Shown: piece after piece, positions 44,877-57,399 of the stretch | Layout: each line of letters opens with the position of its first letter | Numbering within the stretch: position 1 is the stretch's first letter | Assembly: GCA_947069175.1 (NCBI GenBank) | Contig: CAMTDV010000002.1 | Location: 9,155,054 to 9,219,053 of the forward strand | Reading direction: 5' to 3' | DNA: 64,000 bases | Source of the DNA: Scalesia atractyloides | Taxonomy: Eukaryota > Streptophyta > Magnoliopsida > Asterales > Asteraceae | Made by a program: the position numbers and the translations under genes | Notes under the pieces: model-generated | What the model was told of the DNA's origin: nothing | Seen by the model: the letters and a program-made list of their open reading frames with translations, nothing else | Database searches by the model: none

Positions 44877-46273
44877 AGTTAAAACAATGTTATACTTGTA
44901 ACCCTTTACAATTTTGGGATAAAAATCAAATAACAGCAAAATTAGAAATGAAAGATAAAAATAAAGAGATTAGAGTTAAACCAATGAGACACAATCCAGA
45001 AGACCAAACAGAATTTAGGTCCCAGATAAAAGAACTCCTAGATTTAAAATTGATTCGAGCCAGTCATAGCCCACATAGTTCTCCTGCCTTTTTGGTACGA
45101 AAGCATGCTGAGATCGCAAGAGGTAAACCTAAAATGGTAATAAACTATAAAAAACTAAATGATAATACTGTTTTTGATGGATATTTTTTACCCCATAAAA
45201 AGAGTTTAATAAATTGGACTAGAAACAAAAAGATATTTTTAAAATTTGATTGCAAAAGTGGATTTTGGCAAATAAGAATGCATCTTGATAACATTGCATA
45301 CACAACATTTTCTACACCTCAAGGGCAATACAAGTGGCTTGTAATGCCTTTTGGATTGAAAAATGCTCCTTAGATATTTCAAAGAAAAATGGATATTGTG
45401 TTTAGAAATTATGATTTTATTTTTTATATATAAATGACATTTTAGTCTTATCAGATAATATCAATTCACATTTAAAACATCTTGAGACTTTTATAGACTT
45501 ATGTATAAAGCATGGATTGGCCTTATCAGAAAGAAAAACTAGCCTATTACAAGATAACATATATTTTTAGGAATGAAAATAGATGGTAAAGGGATAGAAC
45601 TTCAAAGTCATATTCTTGAAAAAATAACAGTTTTTCCAAATAAACTGATTGATAAAAAACAGGTTCAAAGTTTTCTTGGAATATTAAATTATGCTTCTGA
45701 TTTCATAGAAAATCTTGCAGCCCTAAGAAGACCCTTTAAAGCTCTTCTTAAAAAGGATAAAATATCTAGTTTTGATAAAAGGTTAGAAGAACAGGTAAAA
45801 AAGAAAAAGGAATATTGTAAGAATTTACCAAAATTACATTTACCCAAGAAAAAGATGATTTAATTTTAGAAACTGATGCTTCAGAATATTATTGGAGTGG
45901 GATACTTAAAAGAATAGAATATAACCCCGAAAAAGAAAGGGTTGGTGAAAGCATTTGTAGATATTGCTCATGGACTTTTAGTGACACTGAAACAAGATAT
46001 CATATTAATGAAAAAGAATTATTAGTAGTCATTAGGAGCTGCCAAAAATTTTATTACTTTTTATTACCTAACAAGTTTTTGTTAAGGACTGATAATACCC
46101 ATGTAAAGGCTTTTATAAAAAATAATCTGCCTTCTAAACCTGAATATAAAAGGTTGATAAGATGGCAAACTCTTCTGTCTGAATATAATTTTGATATAGA
46201 AATAATAAAGTCTGATAAAAATGTATTGGCAGATTACTTGACCAGAGATGGAAGAACTAGGTCAACAACTTGA
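44877..46273 (+). pseudogene. viral reverse transcriptase-RNase H
   Basis: RT motifs run through MVINYKKLNDNT, CKSGFWQIRMH and MPFGLKNAP, with a TAG at about 45371 directly after. The catalytic YxDD region near 45430 is damaged by stops. RNase H continues in frames from 45573 to 46273, ending LADYLTRDG. Without an integrase the virus relies on host recombination for insertion. Confidence 0.88.
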
Positions 46274-47446
46274 TAGCCGTCTGAAAATGATGGACGAACA
46301 TATACAAGCAATTAAAGAAATTGTAACTGATATGGGAGAATTCATACATATAATTGAAACCATTCCTGAACATATAGCAGAAATAAAAAATTTGGTTAAA
46401 AGCCACTTCAGGATGATAAACAACAAGGTTATCATGTATGAGTTTGATTGCATGAAGATGAAATTTATGATCAAGCATCAAATGTTAGAAAAAGTAGATA
46501 TGTCATTTATTCTAGAAAAGATGAATATTCCATCCACTTCTTCTGGTGATCAGGTTATGGAGTCTGCTCTAGAACCAACTGAAGAGGTAAGAGAACAATT
46601 TTATTTTAAACCCCAGTTAGATAAAACAACTACGTTTGAAAAAATTCTTCTCCAACCACGAGTCTATCAACAACAACAACAACAACCTTATTTAATAGAT
46701 CCTGTTTCTAGACAAAGAAATAAAATGATAGAATTACACAGCCTTGTTCAAACTGAGACAAGGTATGTCGATTTCACAGGGGTATACCCAAGGTTAAATT
46801 ATCTGCAAGGATCATCAGCAGATGAAATAAGATATTGGTACGATATTGGTGCCATCAATATGATATATCTTACATCACCCGATTTTCCTGAATTAGCAGA
46901 TTTACCTAAATGGGTCATAACTTCAGTGAAAAACTATTACCAAAATAACCCGACTATGACCCCTCGAGATACTTTAGCTTTAAAGTTTTTATCTGCAGGA
47001 CCAAATTTTTTGACTACTATTACCCTGCTTATCATTTTTTGCACCTCGAAAAATGTCAAGCATTTTCCTGCAAAATCGATTCCAAAAGAAGAGAATTTAC
47101 AAACTTCAATGAAAATGATATTCATTACAGAAGGGCTACTGGAATAAGAGTAGTATTACAGAGAATGGAATCTGCTCTTAAAAAGCTATTTAGAACTTAT
47201 GGAGGGGAATATAAAAACTCTACAGTTATGATTGCTCCTGCCCGAAAATCTCCAGAGGCAGCAATTAAATTTTTAAATAAGAAGATAACTTTGTTAGAAA
47301 ATGGTTCAGTCAAATCAAGCCCAGAGGCCCAGTATAAGATTTGGCAGTCCAGGAAATATCAGCCTGGAACTTGCCTATCGTGTTCTTATAATAAGAACAA
47401 TATGAGTACCAACTCATCCAGAGATAGCCTAAATTCAAATGATTAG
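46248..47446 (+). pseudogene. viral downstream ORF (position of the transactivator)
   Basis: The ATG at 46248 overlaps the end of pol by 26 nt. The first 100 residues are predicted coiled coil, followed by a QQQQQQ run and a globular part (RYVDFTGVYPRLNYLQG). A frameshift near 47050 splits it from the C-terminal part (to 47446). By position it corresponds to the last ORF of caulimovirids, often the translation transactivator, but no diagnostic motif was recognised. Confidence 0.6.
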
Positions 47447-47699
47447 GCATTAAACATAGATTAAAAAAGCTTAAACATATGAGTTTAAGCATCTGGTTAT
47501 CAAAAAAGATTCTCTTCTAATATTATAGGAGACATAAATGATATTGAAAAAAGCAATAAACAGACTTAAATAAGGTGGAAGACATGGCCTTAAAGACAAA
47601 AGGTGCAGACTCTAAATGTTCAATTTTCCAAGGCAACTTTGAAAAAAGAAGTTGGACACTCCAAGGCAAGACATAAAGACACTAAGCTAATACATATGC

Positions 47700-47910
47700 A
47701 AAGGAAGACACGTATCTTGCAGAGAAGAAAGCTTATCCTAAAGAAATGCCTATAAAAGAAGGAAAGGAGGGAAAAAGGAGGACATCTGTCTTCACTCAAG
47801 TTTTTATTTAACAAGTCTTCTTTCATGTATTAAAGTCATTTGTTTTTTTAAAATGTTTTTATCTTTGTAACATATTTCCCTTTTGTAAAATAACCGGCAT
47901 AGAATAAAGA
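47700..47910 (+). promoter_or_regulatory. viral promoter-like region and poly(A) signal
   Basis: A TATA box CTATAAAAG at 47750-47758 is followed 145 bp later by AATAAA (47903-47908). A short promoter-to-poly(A) distance is typical of the terminally redundant caulimovirid pregenomic RNA. Confidence 0.6.
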
Positions 47911-48503
47911 GTCTTTGATTTCCTTATAAATTCTGAGAGTACAATACTGATTTAGAGATATTTCTCCCTTAAAAAGAAAAATTCTCCAATTTTAGACCGT
48001 TTCTTTTTTCTGACACCGGAGGTAGGAAACGAAACCAGGTTGTGCTGAATATTGCTGAAGGAGCCAAAGAGGAGTTACCTAAGATATCTTAGGTTTGGCC
48101 TGGAAGAGCCTAGTAAAAAGACTCTTGGTATAACCCGACAGTATCTTGGTCAAAACTGGAAAAAGGTACAGAAGCATGTTGGACCCTCTTTCTTTTTAAT
48201 TCTGAAATATTTCTAAATAGTTGTTGCTCTTAGTTTTGTAAGGAAATATTTAATAAATAAATTAAAACTTAATCATAATTTATGCTCACTATAAATGATA
48301 ATATAAAATTAACCTATAACTCTGTTATAAAAAATTTTAAGCCAATTTAATATGCAATGACTACTGATTTAAAAATATAATATGTGGATAATCAAAATAA
48401 TAACTATAGGTAATTTTGATATGTTTTTAAACTTTATTGATAATTGTTTACACGAAGCAACGATTTTGAAGCGACAAAATATTTCGGCTACTACCACCCT
48501 AAA

Positions 48504-48516
48504 TTGTATCAGAGCC
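48504..48516 (+). promoter_or_regulatory. viral Met-tRNA primer binding site
   Basis: TTGTATCAGAGCC differs by one base from the consensus TGGTATCAGAGCC. It lies in the leader downstream of the poly(A) signal, as expected for the minus-strand start of a caulimovirid. Confidence 0.65.
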
Positions 48517-48654
48517 ATCGATATTTCTTTTGAGGGGGCTCTAGAACTACACCAACATTTACAAGAAATAGATTTTGATAACTTAATTTATTTATATATC
48601 AGACTGATAGATAACTGCATTAGAATGATTAAGCTAAACAACCAAGCGTCTTTA

Positions 48655-48655
<1 letters not shown>

Positions 48656-48716
<61 letters not shown>
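48656..48716. repeat. TA microsatellite at the viral junction
   Basis: About 60 bp of TA dinucleotides separate fragment D from the next MITE-like element. Confidence 0.9.
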
Positions 48717-48718
<2 letters not shown>

Positions 48719-49505
48719 AGTAGGTTCATTTGTGAACAACTTCTTAAAAATGAATTGAGTGAACTAATCTTGACCATTGATTATTTTTTAGATTAAAAGG
48801 GTAAGATTGACATTAGCTCTCTCTTTCTCCCTCTTAATTAAAATCCCTTAATTTTCTCATCTATTAATTCTCTCACCCTCTCTCTCTCTCTCTCTCTCTC
48901 ATTTTTAATTACTTCTCCATTATTTTAAACTCGTGTAGAATCAGTTGCTAATAAAAACTCCTAACGGAACTAGCAACTGGAAACCAACTGTCCCTCCCAG
49001 ATTCAAACCGTATATGAAACTCCTAACGGAACTAGGTCGTGGACTACAAAATACACAGATGTATCAAAAGTCTGTACACATATGTATAAACTAACAACTG
49101 TGTATCTTGTATAAACTGATAGTTAGCGAGATTGTACACATGTGTATAAAATAATATCGGTATATCTTGTATAAATTGATAGTTAGCGAGACTGTACACA
49201 TGTGTATAAACTAACATTTGTGTATCTTGTATAAACTGATACTATCGAGGCTGTACACATGTGTATACACTAACAACTGTGTATCTTGTATATACGGAAA
49301 CTAGCAAGATTTTAGGAATTTTATTATATTGTTTAATAATTGCAATTTACAAAAGACGCAAATACCCTTCTGACAATTAATTTAAAGGGAAGTTACAACA
49401 TTATAATTACAATCTTGCCATTGTTTAAAAATCTCTAGATGATATAATCCAATGGATCGGATTAGTTCACATAGTTCACTCTTAACCTAGTGTTCACTCT
49501 AGAAC

Positions 49506-49513
<8 letters not shown>
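48717..49513. mobile_element. MITE-like element 1, TA-flanked
   Basis: The left end GGAGTAGGTTCATTTGTGAA and the right end (complement GGGTAGGGTTCTAGAGTGAA) form imperfect inverted repeats of about 80 bp, within TA tracts. Inside are a CT-rich tract and four units of about 60 bp with GTACACATGTGTATAAACTA and GTGTATCTTGTATAAACTGA (49070-49300). Confidence 0.7.
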
Positions 49514-49547
<34 letters not shown>

Positions 49548-49559
49548 TTATGTATATAT

Positions 49560-50100
49560 ATAGAATTAGGATCATTTGTGAACAACTTTTTGAGAGTGAA
49601 CTGAGTGAAGTAATCTTGGCCTTTGATCATTTTTAGATTAAAAGGGTAAGATTAAGTATTTTAATTAAAATCCTTAATTTTCTCATCTTTTAACTCTCTC
49701 TCTCTCTTTTATTTATTTCTCTATTATTTTAATTATAAGAGATTAAAGGGCTAATGTTTATTTTTAAATAAACTTTTATATTCTTTTTAAAATTAAATAT
49801 TAAACCTAATTAAATTATTTTTTTATATATGTGTATACAGGTCAGTATGTACAAGACTTATACACTTGTGTATAATTACATCTTGTTCCCACATGTCGGT
49901 ATAAACCATATTTATACACATGTGTATTATTCAAGTACATATGTGTATAAATTAACAGTTGTGTATCTTGTATAAATTGATAGTTAGTGAGACCGTACAC
50001 ATGTGTATAAACTAACATTTGTGTATCTTGTATAAACTAATACTATCGAGACTGTACACACTAACAACATATACAGAAACTAGCAAGATTTTAGCAATAA
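49560..50100. mobile_element. MITE-like element 2, right end missing
   Basis: It repeats the left end (AGGATCATTTGTGAACAACT) and the internal GTGTATCTTGTATAAA units of element 1, but loses similarity at about 50100 without a right terminus. Confidence 0.65.
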
Positions 50101-51123
50101 AAACTTAGCTCTATTAACTTATTTTTAACGGCGGACCATTGTACAAATATAATGAAAAAGGTTGGACCACTGGCGGGAATAAACTCAGTTGGGATTATTA
50201 TTGCACAAAAACAGCCATATTGGATTATTTAAATCCAATTTACCATTTTGATGTCTTGGCACTTGATGCGGCACTTGTTTAGTGATGTGGTATCTGACGT
50301 TAGCTAATTGGGTTAAGATTCAGTTAGCTTGGGCGTGCCAAGGGAAAATAAGTTGAACAACTGAAAGTTAAGAGTTGTGTGGTACAAATCGAAAGTTAGA
50401 AATGCTATCGGGCAATTGGTGAAAGTTAAGGTTATTTAAATTACAAATTTGATTCGTGGAAGGTATTATATTATATTGTTTATGAACAATGGCAAGTTTA
50501 ACTGGCGTATTTATTGGCATTGTAGCCGTAGCAACTCATTGTACAACTTACAAGTCAACTACACCATTTATGAGCATTCGTTAAGACTATAATGCCATTT
50601 GCAATTGATCACTTGTAAACTTGTAGCTGAGCATGAACAGTGGCAGACAAATGTTTCCATGTCATCCACACTTGTGGCATCTTCTTGAACTGGTTTTAAA
50701 CGTTCATGATTCATCCTAGACTAGTGAAAGTGGGACAAAGATGAACGTGGTCTCCTCTTCAATTTACCTTCTTTTCTTCTTAAATGAAGACCTTTATGCT
50801 TTTTGGTAACCTTTATTATATTTGTTTTCATTGTATTAAAAATGCACTTAATTATTAATATTAATAATTGAATTATGAAATGTTGGAGTAAATAAGCGGA
50901 GATAACTAAAAATGTATGTATGAGTTTATAAACATATGCATTCCTAAAGTTCGTAATTAAAAATAAATACTAGAGTAAATTACAATTTGCCACCCTGTGG
51001 TTTGTCTCAGATTGCATATGGACACCCTCCTTTCCAATTCTTACCTAATGACGCCCCGTCTAGCTCCATTCTTCCTGCTTTGCCCCCATTTGTTAGTCAG
51101 ACGTTGGTTTGACTGTCTGCCAG
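50101..51123. other. non-coding flank with split MITE-like sequence
   Basis: No gene is seen. From about 50973 (GAGTAAATTACAATTTGCCA) the sequence resembles the AGAGTAAATTGCA-type foldback family seen at 18536. It is cut at 51123 by the second gypsy element. Confidence 0.45.
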
Positions 51124-53601
51124 TGTGACATCCCAGAAAATCAGGTATAATTTCGTTTCGGTTCCGTGTATTGTATGTTATATTTTATTATATAAAATAT
51201 AATTAGCACACGTCGCGTATAATTAGCGGGCTATAAATTATAATTGTATCTAGAAACCGAACACCGAACCCAACCCGCCACCCACTCCCCTTGGCGGCCC
51301 AAGTTAACCCAAACCGCCACCCCTTCCCCTTGTGCGAAACAAAGCAGCCCAACCCACCTCTCTTCCCTCCCTTGCGACACAATGCAGCCCAACTCACTTT
51401 CTTTTTCCCTTGCAGCCCATTAAGCCCAAGCCGCCCAAACACCCCATCTGTTTTGATATATACGTAAGTTGTGCATGCATAAACCAAACCCTACTTCTTG
51501 ATATCTGTGTGCGACAGCAGAAGAGAACTAGCACCCCCCTCTCGCGATCTCTCTCCCTCTCGCTACTCTCTTTCTCTCTCGCAACTCCTCTCTAGTTTAA
51601 CAAATCATCCTTGCAAGGTTAGTCTCATTTTAGTGGTTGTTTTGTGTTCAAATCTTTGTATACATGGCTGCGTTTCTTTGATGTTTTATGATAATATTGT
51701 TGTTATAATGTTCACTTCATGTATTAGAATGATATGCGTGCATATGAGAATGATGGCTGTGTTTGTGAAGATACTAGGGTGTTGTTTGCTTAGGGTTTGT
51801 GTAAATATTGATATATTAGATGATATAGGACATGATAACCTGCTAAAAATCGATGTAACAAAGCGCCATGATCGTTTAAACTTGTTTTGGTACGATAAAA
51901 ACTGAAAACAGAAAGCTGATATACATTTACAGCCAACTTCGATTGGGTGTAAATTGATCGTTAATTACCGAAAAGTGGAATTTCTGAAGCCCAAAACGTG
52001 TATTTTTGAAAAACGCTTCAAATGGCACCAGATTCGTATTTTTCTGAGGTCGTTTGCCAATTTTAAATGATTATTTAGTGCAGCAGCTGAAGCTGCGTAA
52101 TTTCTGCAGAATTTGCAGGTTGTTTATCGAGTCGTATCTCTTAGTCTGTATGGGGTTAGGTCACGAAATTTGTACAGTAACTGGAGACGGAGTTTCCGAA
52201 AATCTCCCACTAGAATTTCGCTAATCGGATGAATGATGATTTTTAAATAATTTTTCTCGTTGACTACAGTCAGAAAGCGACAAATCTGTCTGCAGCCTAG
52301 TAAATGACTTTTTATAAATAATTGGTAAAGATTTAGGACTTGAAAATTTTACACTAAATTTTACAGTCTAATCGACGCCTTCTGTAAAAGTATTGGAATT
52401 TTTGCAACATAGGAACTATTTTATAAAAATTCCCGAAGACAGCCCAGTTTTGAGTGTACAAACTGAAACATGATAACTTGCATTTATGTGTATCTAAGCG
52501 TTACATGTGCTACCTGAGAATGAACGAGCCTGTTATTACCAAGTTAGACATTATTTGAAAGTGTCGTATGCTATCTATATATAAATCGTCAACTTAATTG
52601 CCTGAAACGTGTTAAGTTAATTGCATTAATGTATGTATATTTTTTGAACACGCTAATGAATTAAGTGGTAATCATAATAGGACGTGATTGAACCACTTTG
52701 ACTCTATTTTCGTAAAAGTCTAACCGAGCAATTTAAGGTGAGTTCACGGCCCATATTCCTTTAAACGTTTACAAAAACACAAGGGGAGAAAACATGTACA
52801 CGTTACAGTGATATATGGGTTGATTATATTACGGTACAGTAACGCCTTTCTATTTAGAGTTATGTTATGCGGTTATAATCACAAGGGAGCATATATCACA
52901 TGTCAGTCCCCTTAAACTTACGATGCCGTTAGTATTGGATTATAGCGAGGGAATTTTTAGTAGTACTACTGGGCCCGACAAGCCCCACTCGAACTGGTCG
53001 CGCCAGTTAGACCGAACGTTGATGGTCACGAGTGTAGAATTTGCCTAACTTTTTAGCCATGGTTTGTGATAGGCCTGGCACAACAGGGCCAGCAACGTCA
53101 GCTTGACATGATCTAGGGTAGCTACCTAAACATATAACATGAACTGCTAAACTACTTAACATTAATCTGATTCGGGTTGGATCAGGGAAACTTATGAGAC
53201 ATTGGTTCGGGGTTGAACCAGTGGGGAAAAACTTATGATTAAAATTGTGAACTAAAACCTGTGAACTCACTCTTCATTAATTGTTGACACTTGTTCTTCT
53301 TTGCATGTTTTCTCAGGTTGTTAAGGTATCATTTCCGCATAGGAGCACGACACAAGCATGAAAAACTATTTCTTTTAAATGCTTTGCATTTGACTTCTTA
53401 AGTATTTTGGTTTGGGCGTTTGTTTTGGCGCACACTTTATTTATATTTATTTACGCTTCCGCATTTATTAAACTGCATGGTTGGATTTGTTTAAACATAT
53501 ATTTTTGCATATAGAGTCGTTCTATATGACTAGCGCTTGGATCCTGGTTTGTCACGCACCTCGCGGTAAAACCTCGCAAGTGGATTTTTGAGGGTGTGAC
53601 A
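51124..53601 (+). repeat. 5' LTR of element 2 (2478 bp)
   Basis: TGTGACATCCC to GGTGTGACA. It has a TATA-like GCTATAAATTA near 51231 and a CTCTCTCC tract near 51545. Compared with the 3' LTR it lacks about 22 bp (the CTTCGGATCGAACACTTTGT segment present near 61507) and has scattered substitutions, densest around 52020-52400. Confidence 0.95.
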
Positions 53602-53603
53602 GA

Positions 53604-53617
53604 TTGGTATCAGAGCC
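53604..53617 (+). promoter_or_regulatory. primer binding site of element 2
   Basis: TTGGTATCAGAGCC starts 3 nt after the LTR end and matches initiator Met tRNA. Confidence 0.93.
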
Positions 53618-53775
53618 ACTGGTTATAGAGAATTAGGTTTGCATACACTAGTAAACCTACACTATAGCCACAAACTTGACACTAGTATGAAACTAACGCG
53701 AATGCTTAAATTCATGCTTTCTATTAATTACTGTGTTTGGTATGTTCTATTTCTTAATCTTTCACTTTGAAAGGC

Positions 53776-54450
53776 ATGTCTAACTCGCACGACTCATCTA
53801 ACTCTAGTGAGGAACAAGGCGATGCCCCGCCTTCACCTATGTCTCCCATCTTCTCGGGAAGACTCAGGGCCGCTCGCACTCGTCGTCTCACGCAATTCGA
53901 GCCCTTCATCATCAGACCCAGTTCGGGGAATGGCGACTGGAGCTGGTATCCATATCACATTCGGAACTACATAGTGGATGAGAATGTTCCACCTGTAGTT
54001 TTGGATGATTCCTATGATGTTGACATGGAGGTCTATGGTACCTTGCCCCCTCTCGGCTATCCTATAGAGGAGGCCTTTGCTGGATTCGTGGCCGCCACGG
54101 AGCGTGAATTTAAGTACATGCGTGAGGCGGCTGGGGCTATAACAGACCTCATCGCGAGCAATAGCTCATTGAAACAGGAACTGGAACTGGTGAAACAGGA
54201 GCTCGTACAGGTCAGGGCAACCCAACAAACTGAAGCCGCTAAAACAAGTAACCTTAGAGAGATTAACGGTGTGATGGCCGAACAGGTCGTGAACCTCACA
54301 GAGAGCATGAGTTTAGCCGAGGACATGATCATTGAGATTGGGTTGGCAAATGAGCCGGAGGAAGAAGCACCAGAGGAGATCCCTGAGGAGCCTAAGGAGG
54401 CAGCAACTAATGAAGACGAGGATATGGGGGACGAAGACGTTGAGGATTAG
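53776..54450 (+). CDS. ORF0 upstream of gag, 224 aa, unknown function
   Basis: The frame is open from the ATG at 53776 to TAG at 54448-54450, between the PBS and gag. I recognise no domain. The N-terminus is Ser/Glu-rich, then a basic segment (GRLRAARTRRL), a Trp/Tyr patch (GDWSWYPYHIRNYI), a likely coiled coil over about residues 110-190 (SSLKQELELVKQELVQVRA), and an acidic tail (EEEAPEEIPEEP to the end). It has no frameshift or stop although gag and pol in the same element have many. It could be an accessory protein or a duplicated Gag N-terminal part. Confidence is in the ORF, not a function. Confidence 0.65.
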   Translation: MSNSHDSSNSSEEQGDAPPSPMSPIFSGRLRAARTRRLTQFEPFIIRPSSGNGDWSWYPYHIRNYIVDENVPPVVLDDSYDVDMEVYGTLPPLGYPIEEAFAGFVAATEREFKYMREAAGAITDLIASNSSLKQELELVKQELVQVRATQQTEAAKTSNLREINGVMAEQVVNLTESMSLAEDMIIEIGLANEPEEEAPEEIPEEPKEAATNEDEDMGDEDVED

Positions 54451-54717
54451 ATTTATTTCTCGTTTATCATGACATTTCTTTATTTCCTTGTTTGAACTTT
54501 GTAATCGTTTGGGAATTTCCTTTGACATTTGGATTTATATATATAATATTTGGTTTAATACATTGTGGTAAATTGCAATATATTTTTAATCAAATGTTTG
54601 GTTTGAATGTTATATGTGATGGGTTGTACCAATTCTTATTGCATTCTTCTTAGAATTCTATGATGAAATATGTGATATATTTTCTCATGTATTCGTATGT
54701 CTGTGGTCGAAAACAGA

Positions 54718-55920
54718 ATGTCTGCTCATGGTGGTGGCGCTCGTGGTGGTGGTCGCGGCAACAACACAATGACACATGCAGAACTGGCTGCGCTCATCCA
54801 GGAGCAGGTTACTGCGGCATTGGCAGCCCAAAATCCGAATCCAAACAATAATCAAAATCTGGGAGGTAGCCCTCATTCAATTCTACATTCATTTCACTCC
54901 ACGTATGCTAGCGTATTCAACCGTCCTTTAAATCACCTTCTTCTAAATCTCTTACTTCCAAACTTGTGGATGTAGGTATGGGCCCTATCCCGTACAAGTT
55001 GTTCATCGATGCTAAGCCCACCAAATTCACTGGCGAGGAAGGGCCAATCGGGCTAGTCAGATGGCTCGAAAAATCAGAATTTGTCTTTGCAATGTGTAAC
55101 TGCTTACCTGAGAACAGAGTCAAATTCGCGGCTTCGACTCTAGAAGATGCGGCTCTCACCTGGTGGAATGCGCGGGTCCAGGTACTTTGACTCGATATGG
55201 CCAACGCAATGCGTTGGGACGAGTTCAAGAATCTTATCAAGGAACAATACTGCCCCGTGATCGCATCCACCAAATGGAGCAAGACCTTTGGGTAATGAAG
55301 ATGGAAGGGTCGGAAATTGAAGCCTACACCACGAAGCACTATGACCTGGTCTCTTTATGTCCCGATATGGCTAGGCCAGTGTACAAACAGATAGAGCTTT
55401 ACATCAAGGGATTGGCTCCGGAGATTAAAGGCATGGTTGAGTCAAGCAATCCTGTTACAGTTCAGCAGGCCGTGCGACTGGCACACAAATTGACAGACAC
55501 TGCAGTAGAAGAGGGTAAACTGCCGAAGAGGGGTGCAGCTGGGAACGCCCCAGAAAACAAATGCAAGTGGGAGGATGGATCCTCGAAACAATCATAAACT
55601 GGGCAAGCGCAGCAGGGTTCTCAGAAACGTTTCAACAACAGTAACCGCAACTTCAACAGCCACAACCAGCAGTCTAGTAACAACACCAACAGTCAGGTTC
55701 AGAGTGGGTATGCTGGAAAGAAACCTCTGTGCAACAAATGTAACCGTCATCATTTCGGGCAGTGCGGTGGTTGTCAGCGATGTGGTAGGGGAGGCCACAC
55801 TGCTAAGGACTGCAGGGTAAACCTTAACTCGAAGCAAAACACTAATCAGACCCAGCAGCCACCTGGAGTCACCAGGACATGTTATCAGTGTGGTGGCACT
55901 GATCATTTAAAAAATATTGC
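54718..55920 (+). pseudogene. gag: gag of element 2 (several frame breaks)
   Basis: The ATG at 54718 opens a short Gly-rich N-terminus (HGGGARGGGRGNN). The frame changes near 54920 into FIDAKPTKFTGEEGPIGLVR and ALTWWN, again near 55190, and reaches a TAA at 55595-55597 (Gln in a related frame is plausible). Two zinc knuckles follow in that frame (CQRCGRGGHTAKDC; CYQCGGTDH with the last Cys lost through a shift near 55918). At least four breaks. Confidence 0.88.
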
Positions 55921-57399
55921 CCATAGCTGAACAAGGGAAACAGTGGTGGAATCAGAACCAAAATCAGAACAATAATAACAATAATGCTGGTGGAAGTGGT
56001 GGAGCTAAGGGTCGTGCATTCACATTGGGAAAAGGTGAGGCTCGTAATGATTCTAAAGTGGTTACTGGTAAATTTCGTTTAAACAACAGTTTTACTCACA
56101 TTTTATTCGATAGCGGTGCGGATAGGAGTTTTATTTCCGAGTCGTTTAGAAAACTATTGGACATTAACCCTGTTGAATTAGAGGTTAAATACCTGGTAGA
56201 GTTAGCCAATGGAAAATCGGTAGATATAACCCACATCGCCTACGGATGTCAGCTACAACTGGCTGGCCATCTATTCACCATCGATCTCATGCCAACCACA
56301 CTTGGTAGCTTTGACGTTGTAGTTGGCATGGATTGGTTATCTGAAAATAGAGCGGAAATCTTATGTCGCGAAAAGGCTATTCGCATACCTCTTCAAACGG
56401 CGAGATCCTAACCATTCATGGCGGGAAGGGTGGTGTAGTAACCAACATCATTTCCTTCATGAAAGCTCAAAAGTACCTACGACAGAAAAACTCGTACGCA
56501 ATCTTAGTCAATGTCACCGAACAACCAAGCGACGAGAGGAAATTTGAAGATTTTCCTATCGTACGTGAATTTCCCGACGTCTTCCGTGAAGACTTTCCTG
56601 GTTTACCCCCACATAGGCATGTCGAATTCGAAATTCAGCTAGCAAAACATGCTATACCAATCGCCAAGGCTCCGTACCGATTAGCTCCATCTGAACTTCA
56701 AGAACTTTCTACTCAACTTCAGGAGCTCTTAGATAAAGGCTTTATCCATCCGAGCTCATCACCACTGGGAGCTCCGGTCCTTTTTGTCAAGAAGAAGGAT
56801 GGAACTTTCCGTATGTGTATGGATTACAGAGAGCTCAACAAAGTTACTATAAAAAACCGATACCCCTTACCCCGAATCGATGACCTGTTTGACCAGCTCC
56901 AAGGGTCAAGTTACTATTCCAAAATCGATCTAAGGTCGGGATATCATCAGTTGCGTGTACGAGAGGAAGACATCTCCAAGACCGCATTTCGCACTCGTTA
57001 TGGCCACTATGAATTTTTTGTTATGCCATTCGGACTAACAAACGCACCTGCAGTATTCATGGACCTCATGAACCGTGTTTGTAAGCCTTATCTATTCATA
57101 ATCGTGTTCATTGATGACATATTGATGTACTATAAGACTAAGGAGGAACATGAACAGCATCTGCGTTTAATGTTGGAACTTCTGCGACAGGAACAACTCT
57201 ATGCCAAGTTTTCAAAGTGCGACTTCTGGATTCGAGAAGTCCAATTCCTTGGACATATAGTGAACGAAAAAGGTATCCACGTTGACCCGGCAAAGATTGA
57301 AGCCATCAAAAGTTGGGAGGCGCCGAAAACTCCAACAGAAGTAAGACAGTTTCTTTGTTTGGCAGGCTACTATCGACGCTTTATTGAGAGTTTTTCAAA
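55918..57399 (+). pseudogene. pol: protease and reverse transcriptase of element 2
   Basis: The protease motif ILFDSGADRSF (DSG rather than DTG) and VVVGMDWLS lie in the first frame. A shift near 56395 leads into RT with [28 protein letters not shown] and FIDDILMYY. Two residues are missing just before the catalytic block ([12 protein letters not shown]). The frame breaks again near 57399 after [11 protein letters not shown]. Confidence 0.9.

Larger units (their letters stand above)
43228..48655 (+). other. endogenous pararetrovirus fragment D (largest, Caulimoviridae)
   Basis: Gene order is movement protein, aspartic protease, RT, RNase H (no integrase), downstream ORF, promoter-like region, polyadenylation signal and a tRNA-Met primer site. 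Lack of integrase and LTRs, and the RT signature GKPKMVINYKKLNDNT, place it in Caulimoviridae. Separate movement protein and pol plus a downstream ORF resemble solendo- or cavemoviruses (inference). Capsid sequence was not recognised. Stops and frameshifts in each gene make it inactive. It ends in a TA microsatellite. Confidence 0.88.

Noticed and set aside
48382..48717. 111-codon frame across the viral primer site
   Set aside because: It ends in TA-repeat codons and spans the PBS; possibly the start of a viral ORF, but the support is too weak to call.
51203..51905. Frames inside the LTRs of element 2 (repeated near 59676 and 60037)
   Set aside because: Present in both LTR copies, low complexity, with no domain.
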